This document shows positions 1-8,054 of a DNA stretch of 64,000 nt, piece after piece (the stretch's first letter is position 1; each line of letters opens with the position of its first letter). The stretch is from Palsa-360 sp963719875 (GTDB lineage Bacteria; Acidobacteriota; Terriglobia; Acidiferrales; UBA7541), in assembly GCA_963719875.1 (NCBI GenBank), contig CAVRDJ010000004.1, positions 2,206,220 to 2,270,219 on the forward strand, given 5' to 3'. Made by a program: the position numbers and the translations under genes. Under the pieces are notes generated by a model that did not search any database, was not told where the DNA came from, and worked only from the letters and a program-made list of their open reading frames with translations.

Positions 1-2
1 CC

Positions 3-596
3 TGCGGACTGGACGCAAGCGAGCCGATCGTCGCGCTCCTGCCGGGAAGTCGCACCGGCGAAATCGCGCACCATATGCCCACTCTGATGCGCGCCTGCCG
101 TCTGATGCAAAAAGAGCGTAAGGTGCAATTCGTGTTAGCGCTCGCGCAAGGCGTGAAGCAGTCCCAGATCGTCAAGTATCTGACGGCAGATGTAGCCATG
201 CATGTTGTGGAGGATGCGACCTACGATGCCCTGGGCGCGGCGGACCTGTCGATTGTCTCCAGCGGCACAGCGACGGTGGAAGCCGCTTTGATGGACGCGC
301 CGATGATTGTCGTCTATCGCCTCGCTCCCTTCACTGCCGCGATCGCGCGATGGCTGGTGCGCACGCCCATGTTCGCCATGGTCAATTTGATTGCAGGCAA
401 GCGCGTTGTGCCGGAACTGGTGCAAAAGGATTTCACTGCTGCGCGGCTGGCGGACGAAGCAATTCGCCTGCTCAATTCGCCGGACGCGCGCGCGGAGATG
501 CGTCGAGGCCTGGCGGAAGTCCGCGAAAAACTTGGTCCCCCCGGGGCAGTCGAGCGCGCGGCGGACATGATCGCGGGAATGTTGAATCAATCGTAA
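3..596 (+). CDS. lpxB: Lipid-A-disaccharide synthase, C-terminal part (5' end outside window)
   Basis: The gene enters from the left edge in frame 3 and ends at TAA 594-596, leaving 197 residues. LpxB is the GT19 glycosyltransferase that joins UDP-2,3-diacylglucosamine to lipid X on the cytoplasmic face of the inner membrane. Visible family features are the LPGSRTGEI loop near the start of the visible part and the nucleotide-sugar-binding SSGTATVEAAL segment, followed by the PMIVVYR and MVNLIAGKRVVPELVQ stretches typical of the C-terminal domain. The full enzyme is about 380 residues, so roughly half is missing only because the window begins here. It implies an LPS-type outer membrane. Confidence 0.93.
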   Translation, partial: CGLDASEPIVALLPGSRTGEIAHHMPTLMRACRLMQKERKVQFVLALAQGVKQSQIVKYLTADVAMHVVEDATYDALGAADLSIVSSGTATVEAALMDAPMIVVYRLAPFTAAIARWLVRTPMFAMVNLIAGKRVVPELVQKDFTAARLADEAIRLLNSPDARAEMRRGLAEVREKLGPPGAVERAADMIAGMLNQS

Positions 597-632
597 CGCA
601 GAGGTAGTGACTCCAATTGACCATGAATTTAC

Positions 633-665
633 CCGTTCCGTCCCGAAAAACAAGGAGCGGAACGG
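633..665. repeat. Hairpin sharing a 12-mer with the one at 51716
   Basis: CCGTTCC (633-639) pairs with GGAACGG (659-665) downstream of lpxB. The 12-mer CGTTCCGTCCCG at 634-645 recurs exactly at 51716-51727, where it forms a longer 12-bp hairpin after the nitronate monooxygenase gene. It could aid 3'-end formation, but no clear U-tract follows; a dispersed palindromic repeat is the alternative. Confidence 0.45.
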
Positions 666-814
666 CCGCCCTGTTTTGAGGCGGGCAGGCGTTTAGTCCA
701 TCCAGAACTAAACTAAGTCACTTCAGCCCAAGCTAGGACTGGCAACTCATCAGCCCTAGTTGGTATCCTATTGTATTGGATGGCCTCCCGCGGAAAGAAA
801 GGCACCTGAACCTC

Positions 815-3001
815 ATGTCGAAGCTTCGACTGCTCCTCATCCTGGCAGGCCTCACAGCTCTCGCTGCACCCGGCTGGGCTCAATCGCCGGGGGCGCCGCA
901 GGGACCGGGCCGCGCCGTCGCGCCGGTCCAGACCGTAGCCACTGCTGCCTTCCGGGCAACGTCCTATGAAGTTCGCGCTTCCCTCGACGCGATCGGCCAA
1001 GTCATGAATGCGCAAGCGAAAGTGGATTTCGCGGCAAGGGAGTCCGCCCGAGTGGTGGAGGTAGAACTCAATCAAAATCTGCGCGTCAGTTCGGTGCGCG
1101 ACGTCTCCGGCAAACCCGTGACCTATGATCGGGACGATAGCTCCGGCCTGAAATTGCACATCACGCTCGCTGATACAGTCCCCGTCGGAGGAAAAGTCAC
1201 GCTGTTTTTTGATTATGGCGGCCCTCTTTCCAGCCGCTTGAGAGATCCGAATCAAGGTGTGCGGATGGCTTACATCGCCAAAGACGGCGGATACTTGCTG
1301 CTTCCTTCGCGCTGGTTTCCACTGACCGACTTTCCCTCCAATCGATACACCGGTATTTTCCAGATCGAAGTGCCCGGAACCATGACGGTGGTAGGCACAG
1401 GGACTTCGGCGGGGGCTCCAACGTCAGTAACTCCCAAGCTTTCTCCTGCCGCCGCTCCCGCCCTGGGGAACGCGCGGTCCAGCGCGCCCGTATCGCCAAC
1501 GAGCGCTCCGGCACCTCCCTCCATGGAAAACGAGCGCATGTTGTACACGTATCGAGTGGATAAGCCGGAAGCTGCGGGAACCTTCGTCATCGCGCCGCTG
1601 CAGTTAAGCCCCGAGCGCGCGGAAGGCGCGACCTATTCCATTTACACGCCGCCCGCAGCGGCAAAAACGGCACCGGCTTATGCGGACGCGATCGCCCACG
1701 CCGTCGATTTCTACAATGATGAATTTGGCCCGCTGCCGGAGCCCGGCTTGACGGTTGCGCAACTCCCGGACGGGACTGTCGATGGATACGCCGCGCCGGG
1801 CCTGCTGCTGGTGAGCGCACGCCAATGGTTGGCAAAGCCAAACGAACGGTTGCTGGCGGATCTTGTTGCGCATCAGTGGTGGGGCACGCAGGTCACGGCC
1901 GCTACTCCCTCCGACGTCTGGATCACGGATGGCCTCTCGCGCTATTCGGAGGGATTGTATGTCGAGCAAGCTACTGGCAAGGATGGGCTGAACAAGGCGG
2001 TCGAGGATTATGCGGTGGGTGCGCTGATGTTCGACGATTCCGCTCCCATCGCCGATGCCGGACGGCTGGAGCCCGGATCGGAAGAATATCAATCGGTGGT
2101 CGTGAACAAAGGCGCGATGGTGTTTCACATGCTTCGCGCGATCATCGGCGACGCGAGTTTTAGCGCCCTGCTGAAGGATTTTTATTCCCGCTATGCGGGC
2201 AAGTCCGCCCGGGTGCAGGATTTCGAGCAACTGGCGGAGGCGCGTCTGTCTCAGCCGGCGCCTACGGGATTCAAGATGGGCAACGCGCCGGCCGCATCCG
2301 AGGAGCCGTCCAGCTTGCGGCCGTTCTTCACGCAGTGGCTTCATTCGACGGGAGTCCCGGAATTCAATTTGGAATACGTGGTCTATCGCACCAAGAAAGG
2401 ATTCCGGATCGTCGGCAAAGCGAAGCAGAATCTTGATGTCTTCCACATGGACGTGGAGATTGAAGTTCAAACCGAGGGAAATCCCGAATTCAAGACGATC
2501 ATGATCTCCGGGAAAGAATCTGCATTCACCGTGGAGACGTTCGGGCGGCCAAGGCCGAACGGAATTGTCCTCGACCCGCATGACTACATTCTGAAATCGA
2601 GCCAGCGGCTGCGTGTGCGCGGAATCATCGCGCGCGGGGAATCGCTGGCCGGGCTGGGCCGCTACTACGATGCGGTGCAGCAGTATCAAAAGGCGCTCGA
2701 GCAAGACCGCTTGAACGCGCTGGCCGACTTCCGCATGGGCGAGGCGTTCTTTTACCAGCGGAATTACGCGGCCTCCGCGCAATCCTTCCGCGACGCGCTC
2801 GATGGGGCCACGGACTTGACCACGAAATGGACCGAGGTTTGGTCGCACATTTACCTGGGGAGGATTTACGACATTCAGGGCGACCGGACACGCGCCGTCA
2901 ACGAATACAGCAAGGCCAAGCAGACGGCGGACGATACCGGCGGCGCGCAAGCGGAAGCGGAAAAATCCCTGAAGAAAGCCTATAGCGAAACTGCATCCTG
3001 A
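815..3001 (+). CDS. Secreted M1-peptidase-like protein, zinc site lost, C-terminal TPRs
   Basis: This 728-residue protein begins with a signal peptide (SKLRLLLILAGLTALAAP, cleavage near GWAQ), which is why ATG 815 is preferred over the upstream in-frame start at 776. The middle has the layout of M1 (aminopeptidase N-like) peptidases, including the AHQWWG segment near residue 351. However the HEXXH zinc motif reads DLVAH, so the first His is Asp and the catalytic Glu is Leu, and the third ligand 18 residues after the second His is Asp instead of Glu. No GAMEN exopeptidase motif is visible. Residues about 614-700 look like TPR helices. The protein is probably an inactive, periplasmic or surface M1 homologue used for binding. 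The fold assignment is fairly sure; the role is unknown. Confidence 0.8.
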   Translation: MSKLRLLLILAGLTALAAPGWAQSPGAPQGPGRAVAPVQTVATAAFRATSYEVRASLDAIGQVMNAQAKVDFAARESARVVEVELNQNLRVSSVRDVSGKPVTYDRDDSSGLKLHITLADTVPVGGKVTLFFDYGGPLSSRLRDPNQGVRMAYIAKDGGYLLLPSRWFPLTDFPSNRYTGIFQIEVPGTMTVVGTGTSAGAPTSVTPKLSPAAAPALGNARSSAPVSPTSAPAPPSMENERMLYTYRVDKPEAAGTFVIAPLQLSPERAEGATYSIYTPPAAAKTAPAYADAIAHAVDFYNDEFGPLPEPGLTVAQLPDGTVDGYAAPGLLLVSARQWLAKPNERLLADLVAHQWWGTQVTAATPSDVWITDGLSRYSEGLYVEQATGKDGLNKAVEDYAVGALMFDDSAPIADAGRLEPGSEEYQSVVVNKGAMVFHMLRAIIGDASFSALLKDFYSRYAGKSARVQDFEQLAEARLSQPAPTGFKMGNAPAASEEPSSLRPFFTQWLHSTGVPEFNLEYVVYRTKKGFRIVGKAKQNLDVFHMDVEIEVQTEGNPEFKTIMISGKESAFTVETFGRPRPNGIVLDPHDYILKSSQRLRVRGIIARGESLAGLGRYYDAVQQYQKALEQDRLNALADFRMGEAFFYQRNYAASAQSFRDALDGATDLTTKWTEVWSHIYLGRIYDIQGDRTRAVNEYSKAKQTADDTGGAQAEAEKSLKKAYSETAS

Positions 3002-3015
3002 TTGTGAAATTTTTT

Positions 3016-3093
3016 TAGTAGCGCAGGCTTCAGCCTGTGGATTTTGATTCTCTGTGCACCGGCGGAAACCCCGCAGGCTGAAGCCTGCGCTAC
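3016..3093. repeat. Paired palindromic element (GCAGGCTTCAGCCTGC family), copy 1
   Basis: An arm beginning TAGTAGCGCAGGCTTCAGCC faces an inverted arm ending GAAGCCTGCGCTAC across about 35 bases. Each arm is itself a small palindrome, so the element can fold as one long stem or two hairpins. It lies between convergent genes, like copies at 11141 and 46263, and could act as a bidirectional terminator. Confidence 0.85.
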
Positions 3094-3101
3094 GTCAATG
3101 C

Positions 3102-4280
3102 TCAATAGCCAGAAAGACCCGTGAGCCGTGGCGCTGCGATTCCCTTGTGCTGGATCAGGACCTGAAATTTTTCTCCCAATCCTTCCGGATGAATGAGATT
3201 TTTTAGCAGGAGGCGGGCGCGCAGTTTTTCCGTTTCCGTTTGGCCGGGTTCATACAAATCGGCGAATTCATTTCCGCGACCGAGCGCGACCAGGAATTGG
3301 GATTGCGTGACGAGGCCGGTGCGAATGAGGCCCGCCCGGCCGCCCCACAAATCCAACGCGGTGAAATTGACATGCGAAGTCAAATCCTGCTCGCCCAGCG
3401 CATCGAGAAGATTTTCTGTGACGGTGTGATCGCGGTAAGCGAGTAGCGTGCCGCGATTGTGATGTTCGCCGTACAAAGCGCGAGCTTCGTGGCCGTAGTC
3501 GATGGTCAGGACAAAGCCGCGCTCCAGGGCACGCCCCGCGCATTCGATCCAATCACACGCTTCAAAACACGCTTCCGCCTGCTGTCCTTCTTCAAGCGTA
3601 ATTCCCTGCTCGTGAAAATATCGCTCCAGGGCCGGCATGGAGGGCTCGCGAATCAGCTCGGCGAACTGCGCTCCCTCGAATCCTACATAGATTTCCCGCA
3701 GCGCACCACGCTCCACGATAACGCGGTGCGCGGGCAAAGCGTCCAGCAATTCATTTGAAAAAATGCAACCGGCGGAGATCGCACGCGGGATTTCGGCGAC
3801 GCTGGAAAAGCGTCCTGCAAGCGCATGAGTTGCGAGGCGCGCCGCATGCTCGGCGCGGCGCGCGTTGGAGCGCTCGACGGCGACATATTCCAGCGCCGCA
3901 TAGAATTCGGGGAGCGCCCGCGCGCTGAAATTCAGGATTTGGGCAGCCAAGCGGCCGGGTCCGGCGCCAGACTCGGCCACGACGAACGGGCGAGGCGAAC
4001 CTAACAGCTCCCACATTTCCGCGAATTGCCGCGCGAGCAAACGTCCGAAGATCGGATGAACGTCGACGCTCGTGTAATAGTCCCCGAAACGGCGAGTGTT
4101 TGTGCGCGAGTAATAGCCGTGAGCGGGATGGTAGAGACACTCACGCATGAATTCGGCAAAGGTAATTGGGCCGCCGGTGCGAATTCGTTCTGCAAGAATT
4201 TCGGAAAGAGCGTGCGCGTGTTCTCCCGCCGGGGGTGGTTGACCCACGGTGCGAGATTCGGAAGAAGGGCCGGCTGTCAT
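3102..4280 (-). CDS. MidA-type (DUF185/NDUFAF7) SAM-dependent methyltransferase
   Basis: The 392-residue protein matches the MidA family, whose mitochondrial member NDUFAF7 methylates an arginine of complex I. The N-terminal part carries ITFAEFMRECLYHPAHGYYS, typical of the family entry region. The SAM-binding loop is VAESGAGPGRLA, and a substrate-facing ERSNARRAEHAARL segment follows. ATG 4280 is chosen because it overlaps the stop of the upstream 90-aa gene as ATGA, a sign of translational coupling; an upstream in-frame start at 4364 would overlap that gene by 88 bases. It is the last gene of the minus-strand operon starting at 7786. The bacterial substrate is not evident from the sequence. 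Confidence 0.85.
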   Translation of the reverse strand: MTAGPSSESRTVGQPPPAGEHAHALSEILAERIRTGGPITFAEFMRECLYHPAHGYYSRTNTRRFGDYYTSVDVHPIFGRLLARQFAEMWELLGSPRPFVVAESGAGPGRLAAQILNFSARALPEFYAALEYVAVERSNARRAEHAARLATHALAGRFSSVAEIPRAISAGCIFSNELLDALPAHRVIVERGALREIYVGFEGAQFAELIREPSMPALERYFHEQGITLEEGQQAEACFEACDWIECAGRALERGFVLTIDYGHEARALYGEHHNRGTLLAYRDHTVTENLLDALGEQDLTSHVNFTALDLWGGRAGLIRTGLVTQSQFLVALGRGNEFADLYEPGQTETEKLRARLLLKNLIHPEGLGEKFQVLIQHKGIAAPRLTGLSGY

Positions 4281-4549
4281 ACGTCCTGGCGCTGCGGATT
4301 GCATGTAAACATCTCGATGATGAAGTCGTGCAGGCAATCGTAGAGCTGCTTCTGAAAAATCCATGGAAATTGTTTGCTCTCAATTTCGCGCGGGCGCAGC
4401 AAGAAGACGTAGGTGTGCACTTGCGGTTCAGGCGGGGAATACTGGATCACCACTTCGACGGCTTCCGCAGCGGGGCGCGCATCAAAAACAAAGAGCGGGT
4501 GTTCGTATTGGGTCAGCTCGGCGCGAACTTTTTCGGCGAGCGCGTTCAT
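4277..4549 (-). CDS. Conserved-looking hypothetical protein, 90 aa
   Basis: I do not recognise this protein. It has an alpha/beta pattern with no signal peptide or membrane segment: an N-terminal helix (ALAEKVRAELTQYE), a hydrophobic strand (PLFVFDA), a second strand pair around VEVVIQY and VHTYVFLL, and a C-terminal amphipathic helix (FQKQLYDCLHDFIIEMF). It is held between the macro-domain and MidA genes by 4-base overlaps at both ends, so it is translated and probably functionally tied to them. Cys residues occur only near the C-terminus. Confidence 0.75.
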   Translation of the reverse strand: MNALAEKVRAELTQYEHPLFVFDARPAAEAVEVVIQYSPPEPQVHTYVFLLRPREIESKQFPWIFQKQLYDCLHDFIIEMFTCNPQRQDV

Positions 4550-5103
4550 TTCTGCCCCGCCTCGGATGTGCCTTGAAGTTCCCCGCCGGCGGCCATTTCC
4601 GCCAAGGCTTTTTCAAATTCGGAAAGAGCCTGAGTATCGAATAAAACGAAATGGATCTTTTCGAGGGACGTGGGTTTCTTCAAATGTTCCACAACTTCGC
4701 GCAGCATGATGCGGGCGCATTCCGGAATTGGAAAGCCGGCGATTCCTGTGCCGACGGCGGGGAATGCAATCGAGCGCAGTCCTCGTTCCGCAGCGATGCG
4801 CAACGCGTGCACCGTCGAAATACGCAGCGCGCGCGCGGTGGTTTCTCCTCCCAGCTGCATGCTGGCGGCGTGAATCACAAACCGTGCGCGCAGTTTTCCG
4901 CCCGTTGTGATGGCTGCGCCGCCGATGGGAATGCTGCCGATGGCGTCGCATTCCCGCTGGATCGCCTCCCCGCCCTTCCGGCGGATCGCGCCGGCAACGC
5001 CGCCGCCCAACTGCAAATCGTTGTTCGCAGCGTTGACGATGGCGTCAACGTCCATTTCCGTCAGGTCGCCTTGGAGGAGAACAATTTTTTCACCGATGCT
5101 CAT
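4546..5103 (-). CDS. Macro-domain protein, ADP-ribose binding or hydrolase
   Basis: The 185-residue protein is a macro domain of the MacroD/YmdB type. Diagnostic stretches are GDLTEMDVDAIVNAANN at residues about 12-28, LGGGVAGAIRRKGG shortly after, and the phosphate-binding loop FPAVGTGIAGFP near residue 115. MacroD-type enzymes deacetylate O-acetyl-ADP-ribose and remove ADP-ribose from acidic residues. The NAANN asparagines and the following GGG loop are intact, so activity is plausible. ATG 5103 is preferred to an in-frame TTG at 5121; neither has a strong ribosome-binding site. The gene lies 27 bases after the ArsC-like gene and overlaps the next gene by ATGA. About 20 extra C-terminal residues (GGELQGTSEAGQK) look unstructured. 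Confidence 0.92.
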   Translation of the reverse strand: MSIGEKIVLLQGDLTEMDVDAIVNAANNDLQLGGGVAGAIRRKGGEAIQRECDAIGSIPIGGAAITTGGKLRARFVIHAASMQLGGETTARALRISTVHALRIAAERGLRSIAFPAVGTGIAGFPIPECARIMLREVVEHLKKPTSLEKIHFVLFDTQALSEFEKALAEMAAGGELQGTSEAGQK

Positions 5104-5130
5104 GAGCGGGCTTCGCTTCAAATTGGTGCG

Positions 5131-5484
5131 CTATTTGGCGATACGGTTCAGCGCTTCCTCATCGTAGCCGAGAACCATGTCGGAGCCGCGCAGCACGACC
5201 GGCCGGCGGATCAAATTAGGCTCGGCCGCCATCAATTTCAAGGCTTCGGCGCGCGACGGAGGATTCTGGCCCATTTTCCGTGTGCGGTAAAGTTCGTTGC
5301 GCGAGTTCAGAAACATGCGGTGGTCGCGTTTGCCGATGAGCGCATCGAGTTCCTCAACCGACAACCGGTCTTTTCCAAGATCGCGCAACTCCAATTCCGC
5401 TTTTCGTTTTTCCAGGAAAGCCTTGGCTTTGCGGCAGGTGGTGCAGGACGGTTTCTGCAGAAACTTGATTTTTACTTTCACCAT
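5131..5484 (-). CDS. ArsC/Spx-family thioredoxin-fold protein
   Basis: This 117-residue protein has the ArsC/YffB layout: a first strand KIKFLQKPSCTTCRKA with a CxxC redox motif, a helical middle, and PNLIRRPVVLRG near residue 90, which contains the cis-Pro and Arg features of the family. Members act as glutathione- or thioredoxin-linked arsenate reductases or, as Spx, as regulators; this sequence alone does not decide. There is a good ribosome-binding site (GAGGAGAG) before ATG 5484. It sits 12 bases after the CoA-transferase A subunit with no arsenic genes nearby, which argues against a dedicated arsenate reductase. Confidence 0.85.
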   Translation of the reverse strand: MVKVKIKFLQKPSCTTCRKAKAFLEKRKAELELRDLGKDRLSVEELDALIGKRDHRMFLNSRNELYRTRKMGQNPPSRAEALKLMAAEPNLIRRPVVLRGSDMVLGYDEEALNRIAK

Positions 5485-5496
5485 GATTTTCTCTCC

Positions 5497-6426
5497 TCAA
5501 AAACCGAAATCCGCCGGCGCAGAGAAGGCGTGTTCGCGAACTCTGAGACCGGCTGTTCGAGAGTCGCCTAATCGCTTCAAGTAGTCGGCCCTCGAAGGAA
5601 CTTTCAGAACCCAGTTTTCAAGCCAACGCTTGAAATCCTCTTCCTTGCGCGATTGTTCGTGATACTCAGCAAAGAAAGCGTGATCGCGTCCATAATAACC
5701 CTGGACAGGGGATGGATGCCCGCCCCACGGTTCGTGCACAACGGCGGTCACGAACAATCCTGGGATAAGCGTCCGGTTCGGGTCGGAAGCAATCACTTCG
5801 GGCGCGACAATTTCCTCGGCCACGACGATGACTTTGCGCGACGCGCGCGCTCCATCAATCGCCACCCCCAGATTTCCCCAAAGGTGTGAGTTGCCGAATG
5901 TATCAGCGCGCTGCACGGCCACAATCGCCGCGTCAGGCCGCAAAGCGCGCGCAGCGATCAGGCGGTCTTCATTCACCGGCGAAGCAAATTCGACGAGATT
6001 GGCGTTGCTCTTGACGAGGTCACTCCCGAGAGCCGCATACGTCGGCAGGAAGGGCACACCCAGCGCGGCGGCATGGAGCGCCATGGCCATCGTGAAATTC
6101 GTGTAGTCCACGGTCTCGATCGCGTTCGGAATCGCGTGCTCCACAGCCCGCCGGAAACAATAGCCGACGCCCGCCGAAGCGTTGCCCACCCACGCCGCCA
6201 TCACCCGCGAAACGCAGCCGGCTCCGATCATTTGATCGAACAGCATGTCGGAAATGGGGCCAACGAGAGTCAAATCGCGGCGGCCCTGCCGGATGATCTC
6301 GTGCCCGGCCGAGAACGGAATCATCTGCTCGAGCGCCGCGCCTATCAGGACCGACGATCCGGACGGCACATGCTCGCCGATTGCCTGCCGCATCGAAGCC
6401 AATTTTGAGGGAGCCGCGGCAGTCAT
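5497..6426 (-). CDS. CoA-transferase subunit A (glutaconate CoA-transferase type)
   Basis: The 309-residue protein resembles the alpha subunit of class I CoA-transferases of the GctA/IpdA type. Evidence includes the early SGSSVLIGAALEQMIPFSAGHEII segment, the central AAWVGNASAGVGYCFRRAVE region, and FVTAVVHEPWGGHPSPVQGYYGRDHAFFAEY near the C-terminus, characteristic of this branch. ATG 6426 overlaps the B-subunit stop as ATGA, supporting stoichiometric translation; an in-frame ATG 12 bases upstream is less likely. Subunit A contributes to the CoA or acyl site while the catalytic Glu lies in subunit B. The substrate cannot be told from sequence: glutaconate, a 3-oxoacid or a ring-cleavage intermediate are all possible. 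Confidence 0.85.
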   Translation of the reverse strand: MTAAAPSKLASMRQAIGEHVPSGSSVLIGAALEQMIPFSAGHEIIRQGRRDLTLVGPISDMLFDQMIGAGCVSRVMAAWVGNASAGVGYCFRRAVEHAIPNAIETVDYTNFTMAMALHAAALGVPFLPTYAALGSDLVKSNANLVEFASPVNEDRLIAARALRPDAAIVAVQRADTFGNSHLWGNLGVAIDGARASRKVIVVAEEIVAPEVIASDPNRTLIPGLFVTAVVHEPWGGHPSPVQGYYGRDHAFFAEYHEQSRKEEDFKRWLENWVLKVPSRADYLKRLGDSRTAGLRVREHAFSAPADFGF

Positions 6427-7190
6427 GTTTTCGTCCAAAAACGGTTGGGGTCAATTTCACGGATGACGGCGAGTTCGCCCTCGCTCGGTTCCGGCGTCAA
6501 AGTCAAATCGCCGGCCACGCGCAGCGCCCAACCAGTGTTGCCCAATACTTCTTCGACGCGAATCCCGGGATGAATCGATGCCAAATAGGCTTCGCCGTCT
6601 TCGCCAAATCGCAGCACTCCCATCGTCGTAATAATTGCAGAAGGGCCCGAGAGCGCCGGCAGACCTTGCGCGCGCCGCCACCCTCTCCCGTTTCCATTCC
6701 CGGGCGAAGTGATGTGCCCGACGCGCGCAACCAATCGCTGTGGATCGTGCGCGAGAATCACGACCGTGCGCTGTGCCAGGCAGGCAATGTCGCACGCGCC
6801 GCCCGAACCCGGCAGCCGCACCGGCTGCCCATCCCTGCGGCCCCAGGTCGTGTTGAGATTGCCGAACCGGTCGACTTCCGCCGCTCCGAGAAAACCCACA
6901 TTCACGCGACCCTGCTGGAGCAACGACATCACGGAAATCATGTCGCCGCAATACGTGGCCTTGCATACATTGGGAGGATCGCCCATGGTGTAAAGCAGCG
7001 CGGGGGCGGGCGTTTCGCGGATGATCCCGTTTTCAAAAAGTCCTGTCGCGCGCGGCGCGTGCGTCCGTTTGGCGAGAGCAAATGCAATCATGGGCAACCG
7101 CATGCCGACAAAAACAAGTTCGCCATCGCGGATTTCGCGCGCAGCCGCCGCCACCATCAACTCCCCTCGCGAGAAGGATTCCAAAGCCAT
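6423..7190 (-). CDS. CoA-transferase subunit B (glutaconate CoA-transferase type)
   Basis: The 255-residue protein is the beta subunit partner of the preceding gene. It starts SFSRGELMVAAAAREIRDGE, the usual beginning of GctB-like proteins, and carries LFENGI near residue 50, where the FENG Glu is the expected catalytic residue that forms the covalent CoA thioester. GNLNTTWGRRDGQPVRLPGS follows, also typical. Start ATG 7190 is chosen by family length; in-frame ATGs at 7214 and 7241 would add short tails, and none has a strong ribosome-binding site. It follows the glycosylase gene by 86 bases and overlaps subunit A. Confidence 0.85.
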   Translation of the reverse strand: MALESFSRGELMVAAAAREIRDGELVFVGMRLPMIAFALAKRTHAPRATGLFENGIIRETPAPALLYTMGDPPNVCKATYCGDMISVMSLLQQGRVNVGFLGAAEVDRFGNLNTTWGRRDGQPVRLPGSGGACDIACLAQRTVVILAHDPQRLVARVGHITSPGNGNGRGWRRAQGLPALSGPSAIITTMGVLRFGEDGEAYLASIHPGIRVEEVLGNTGWALRVAGDLTLTPEPSEGELAVIREIDPNRFWTKT

Positions 7191-7276
7191 AATGGAGGAT
7201 GTCAATCCTGACATGGAAGAAAGCGGCCGTTTCCGCGGCATGCTCGAAACGCTACTATACCGCGGCCCCTGGTGAA

Positions 7277-7786
7277 CTACTTCGGCAAATTGGCGAGCAC
7301 CTTGGCAAGCTGGCGGAAGTATCGAAGCTTTTGGCCGCGGCTCGTGGCGTTTTTTGCGCTTGTCGACGGCAGCACGAACACCTGCGCGCCGTAGAGCCGG
7401 TCTTTTTGCAATCCCGGCTTGCACGGCCGCTGCGCGAAATTCTCAAAGGTGGTCACGCCATTGAAAGCGATGACTTGCGGCGCGTATTGCTCGAGTTTCT
7501 GAGCCAGCAGGATGCGTCCCTCTGCAAATTCTTCGCGCTTCAATTCCTCGATCCCGCGCGTTGGCCGCTTGACGATGTCGGTCAGTCCTATCCCGAACTC
7601 GATCATTCGCTTGTCACTGCGGTGATCCAGCAGCTCGGGCACTACGCCCGAATCGTAGAGCAGCGGCCAGAATTCGTTTCCGCGGCCCGCGTAATAATGG
7701 CCGACGCGAGCCGAGCGGTCACCGGGGTTGCACCCGACGATGATCAGCTTCATGCCGCTACGTAAATAATCGGGCAAAGTTCGCAT
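7277..7786 (-). CDS. mug: Mug/TDG-family mismatch-specific uracil-DNA glycosylase
   Basis: The 169-residue protein has the Mug family motif 1, VGCNPGDRSARVGHYYAG, at residues 17-34, followed by NEFWPLLYDSG, and motif 2 in the form LPSTSAKNA near residue 139. Mug excises uracil or ethenocytosine opposite guanine in double-stranded DNA. The motif 1 Asn of GCNPG is the usual catalytic residue. ATG 7786 gives the expected family length, while the frame stays open for about 450 more bases upstream without family similarity. It is the first gene of the operon that continues to 3102. Confidence 0.9.
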   Translation of the reverse strand: MRTLPDYLRSGMKLIIVGCNPGDRSARVGHYYAGRGNEFWPLLYDSGVVPELLDHRSDKRMIEFGIGLTDIVKRPTRGIEELKREEFAEGRILLAQKLEQYAPQVIAFNGVTTFENFAQRPCKPGLQKDRLYGAQVFVLPSTSAKNATSRGQKLRYFRQLAKVLANLPK

Positions 7787-8054
7787 TTCAGATTGTATAG
7801 ATCCGCGCACTCCCGGGATTGATGCCTTGTGGGAGCCCGCTTGCCCCGAGATTTTCCCAACGCATGCGCCGAAGCACGAAAATGAAGTGTCTCCCCCTGG
7901 AAGCGGAACAGCTAATTGTACCATCGCGCGCCGCCCGGACGGCGCAAGCCCTTTTGGGCTTGTGCTCTCACAAAACAAAAAAAACCTGCATCGAGAAGGC
8001 CCGGCGCAGCATCCGAAGATGAGGGTCCGACCGGCAGGAAAGCAAAGGAGAACT
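7787..8054. other. Divergent intergenic region upstream of mug and the sigma factor
   Basis: This 268-base region separates two divergent transcription units and should contain promoters for both. A perfect 7-bp hairpin with a TTTT loop (CAAGCCC 7945-7951, GGGCTTG 7956-7962) lies in the middle, without a U-tract on either strand. A strong ribosome-binding site AAAGGAG at 8044-8050 belongs to the sigma factor gene. I cannot identify -35/-10 boxes with confidence. Confidence 0.5.

Noticed and set aside
1604..2950. Long minus-strand open frame (448 codons) opposite the M1-like gene
   Set aside because: It is antisense to a gene with clear domains, is Arg- and Pro-rich as GC-rich shadow frames are, and has no ribosome-binding site or recognisable motif.
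7945..7962. Hairpin considered as an intrinsic terminator
   Set aside because: It lies between divergent genes, where no transcript should end, and lacks a U-tract on either strand.
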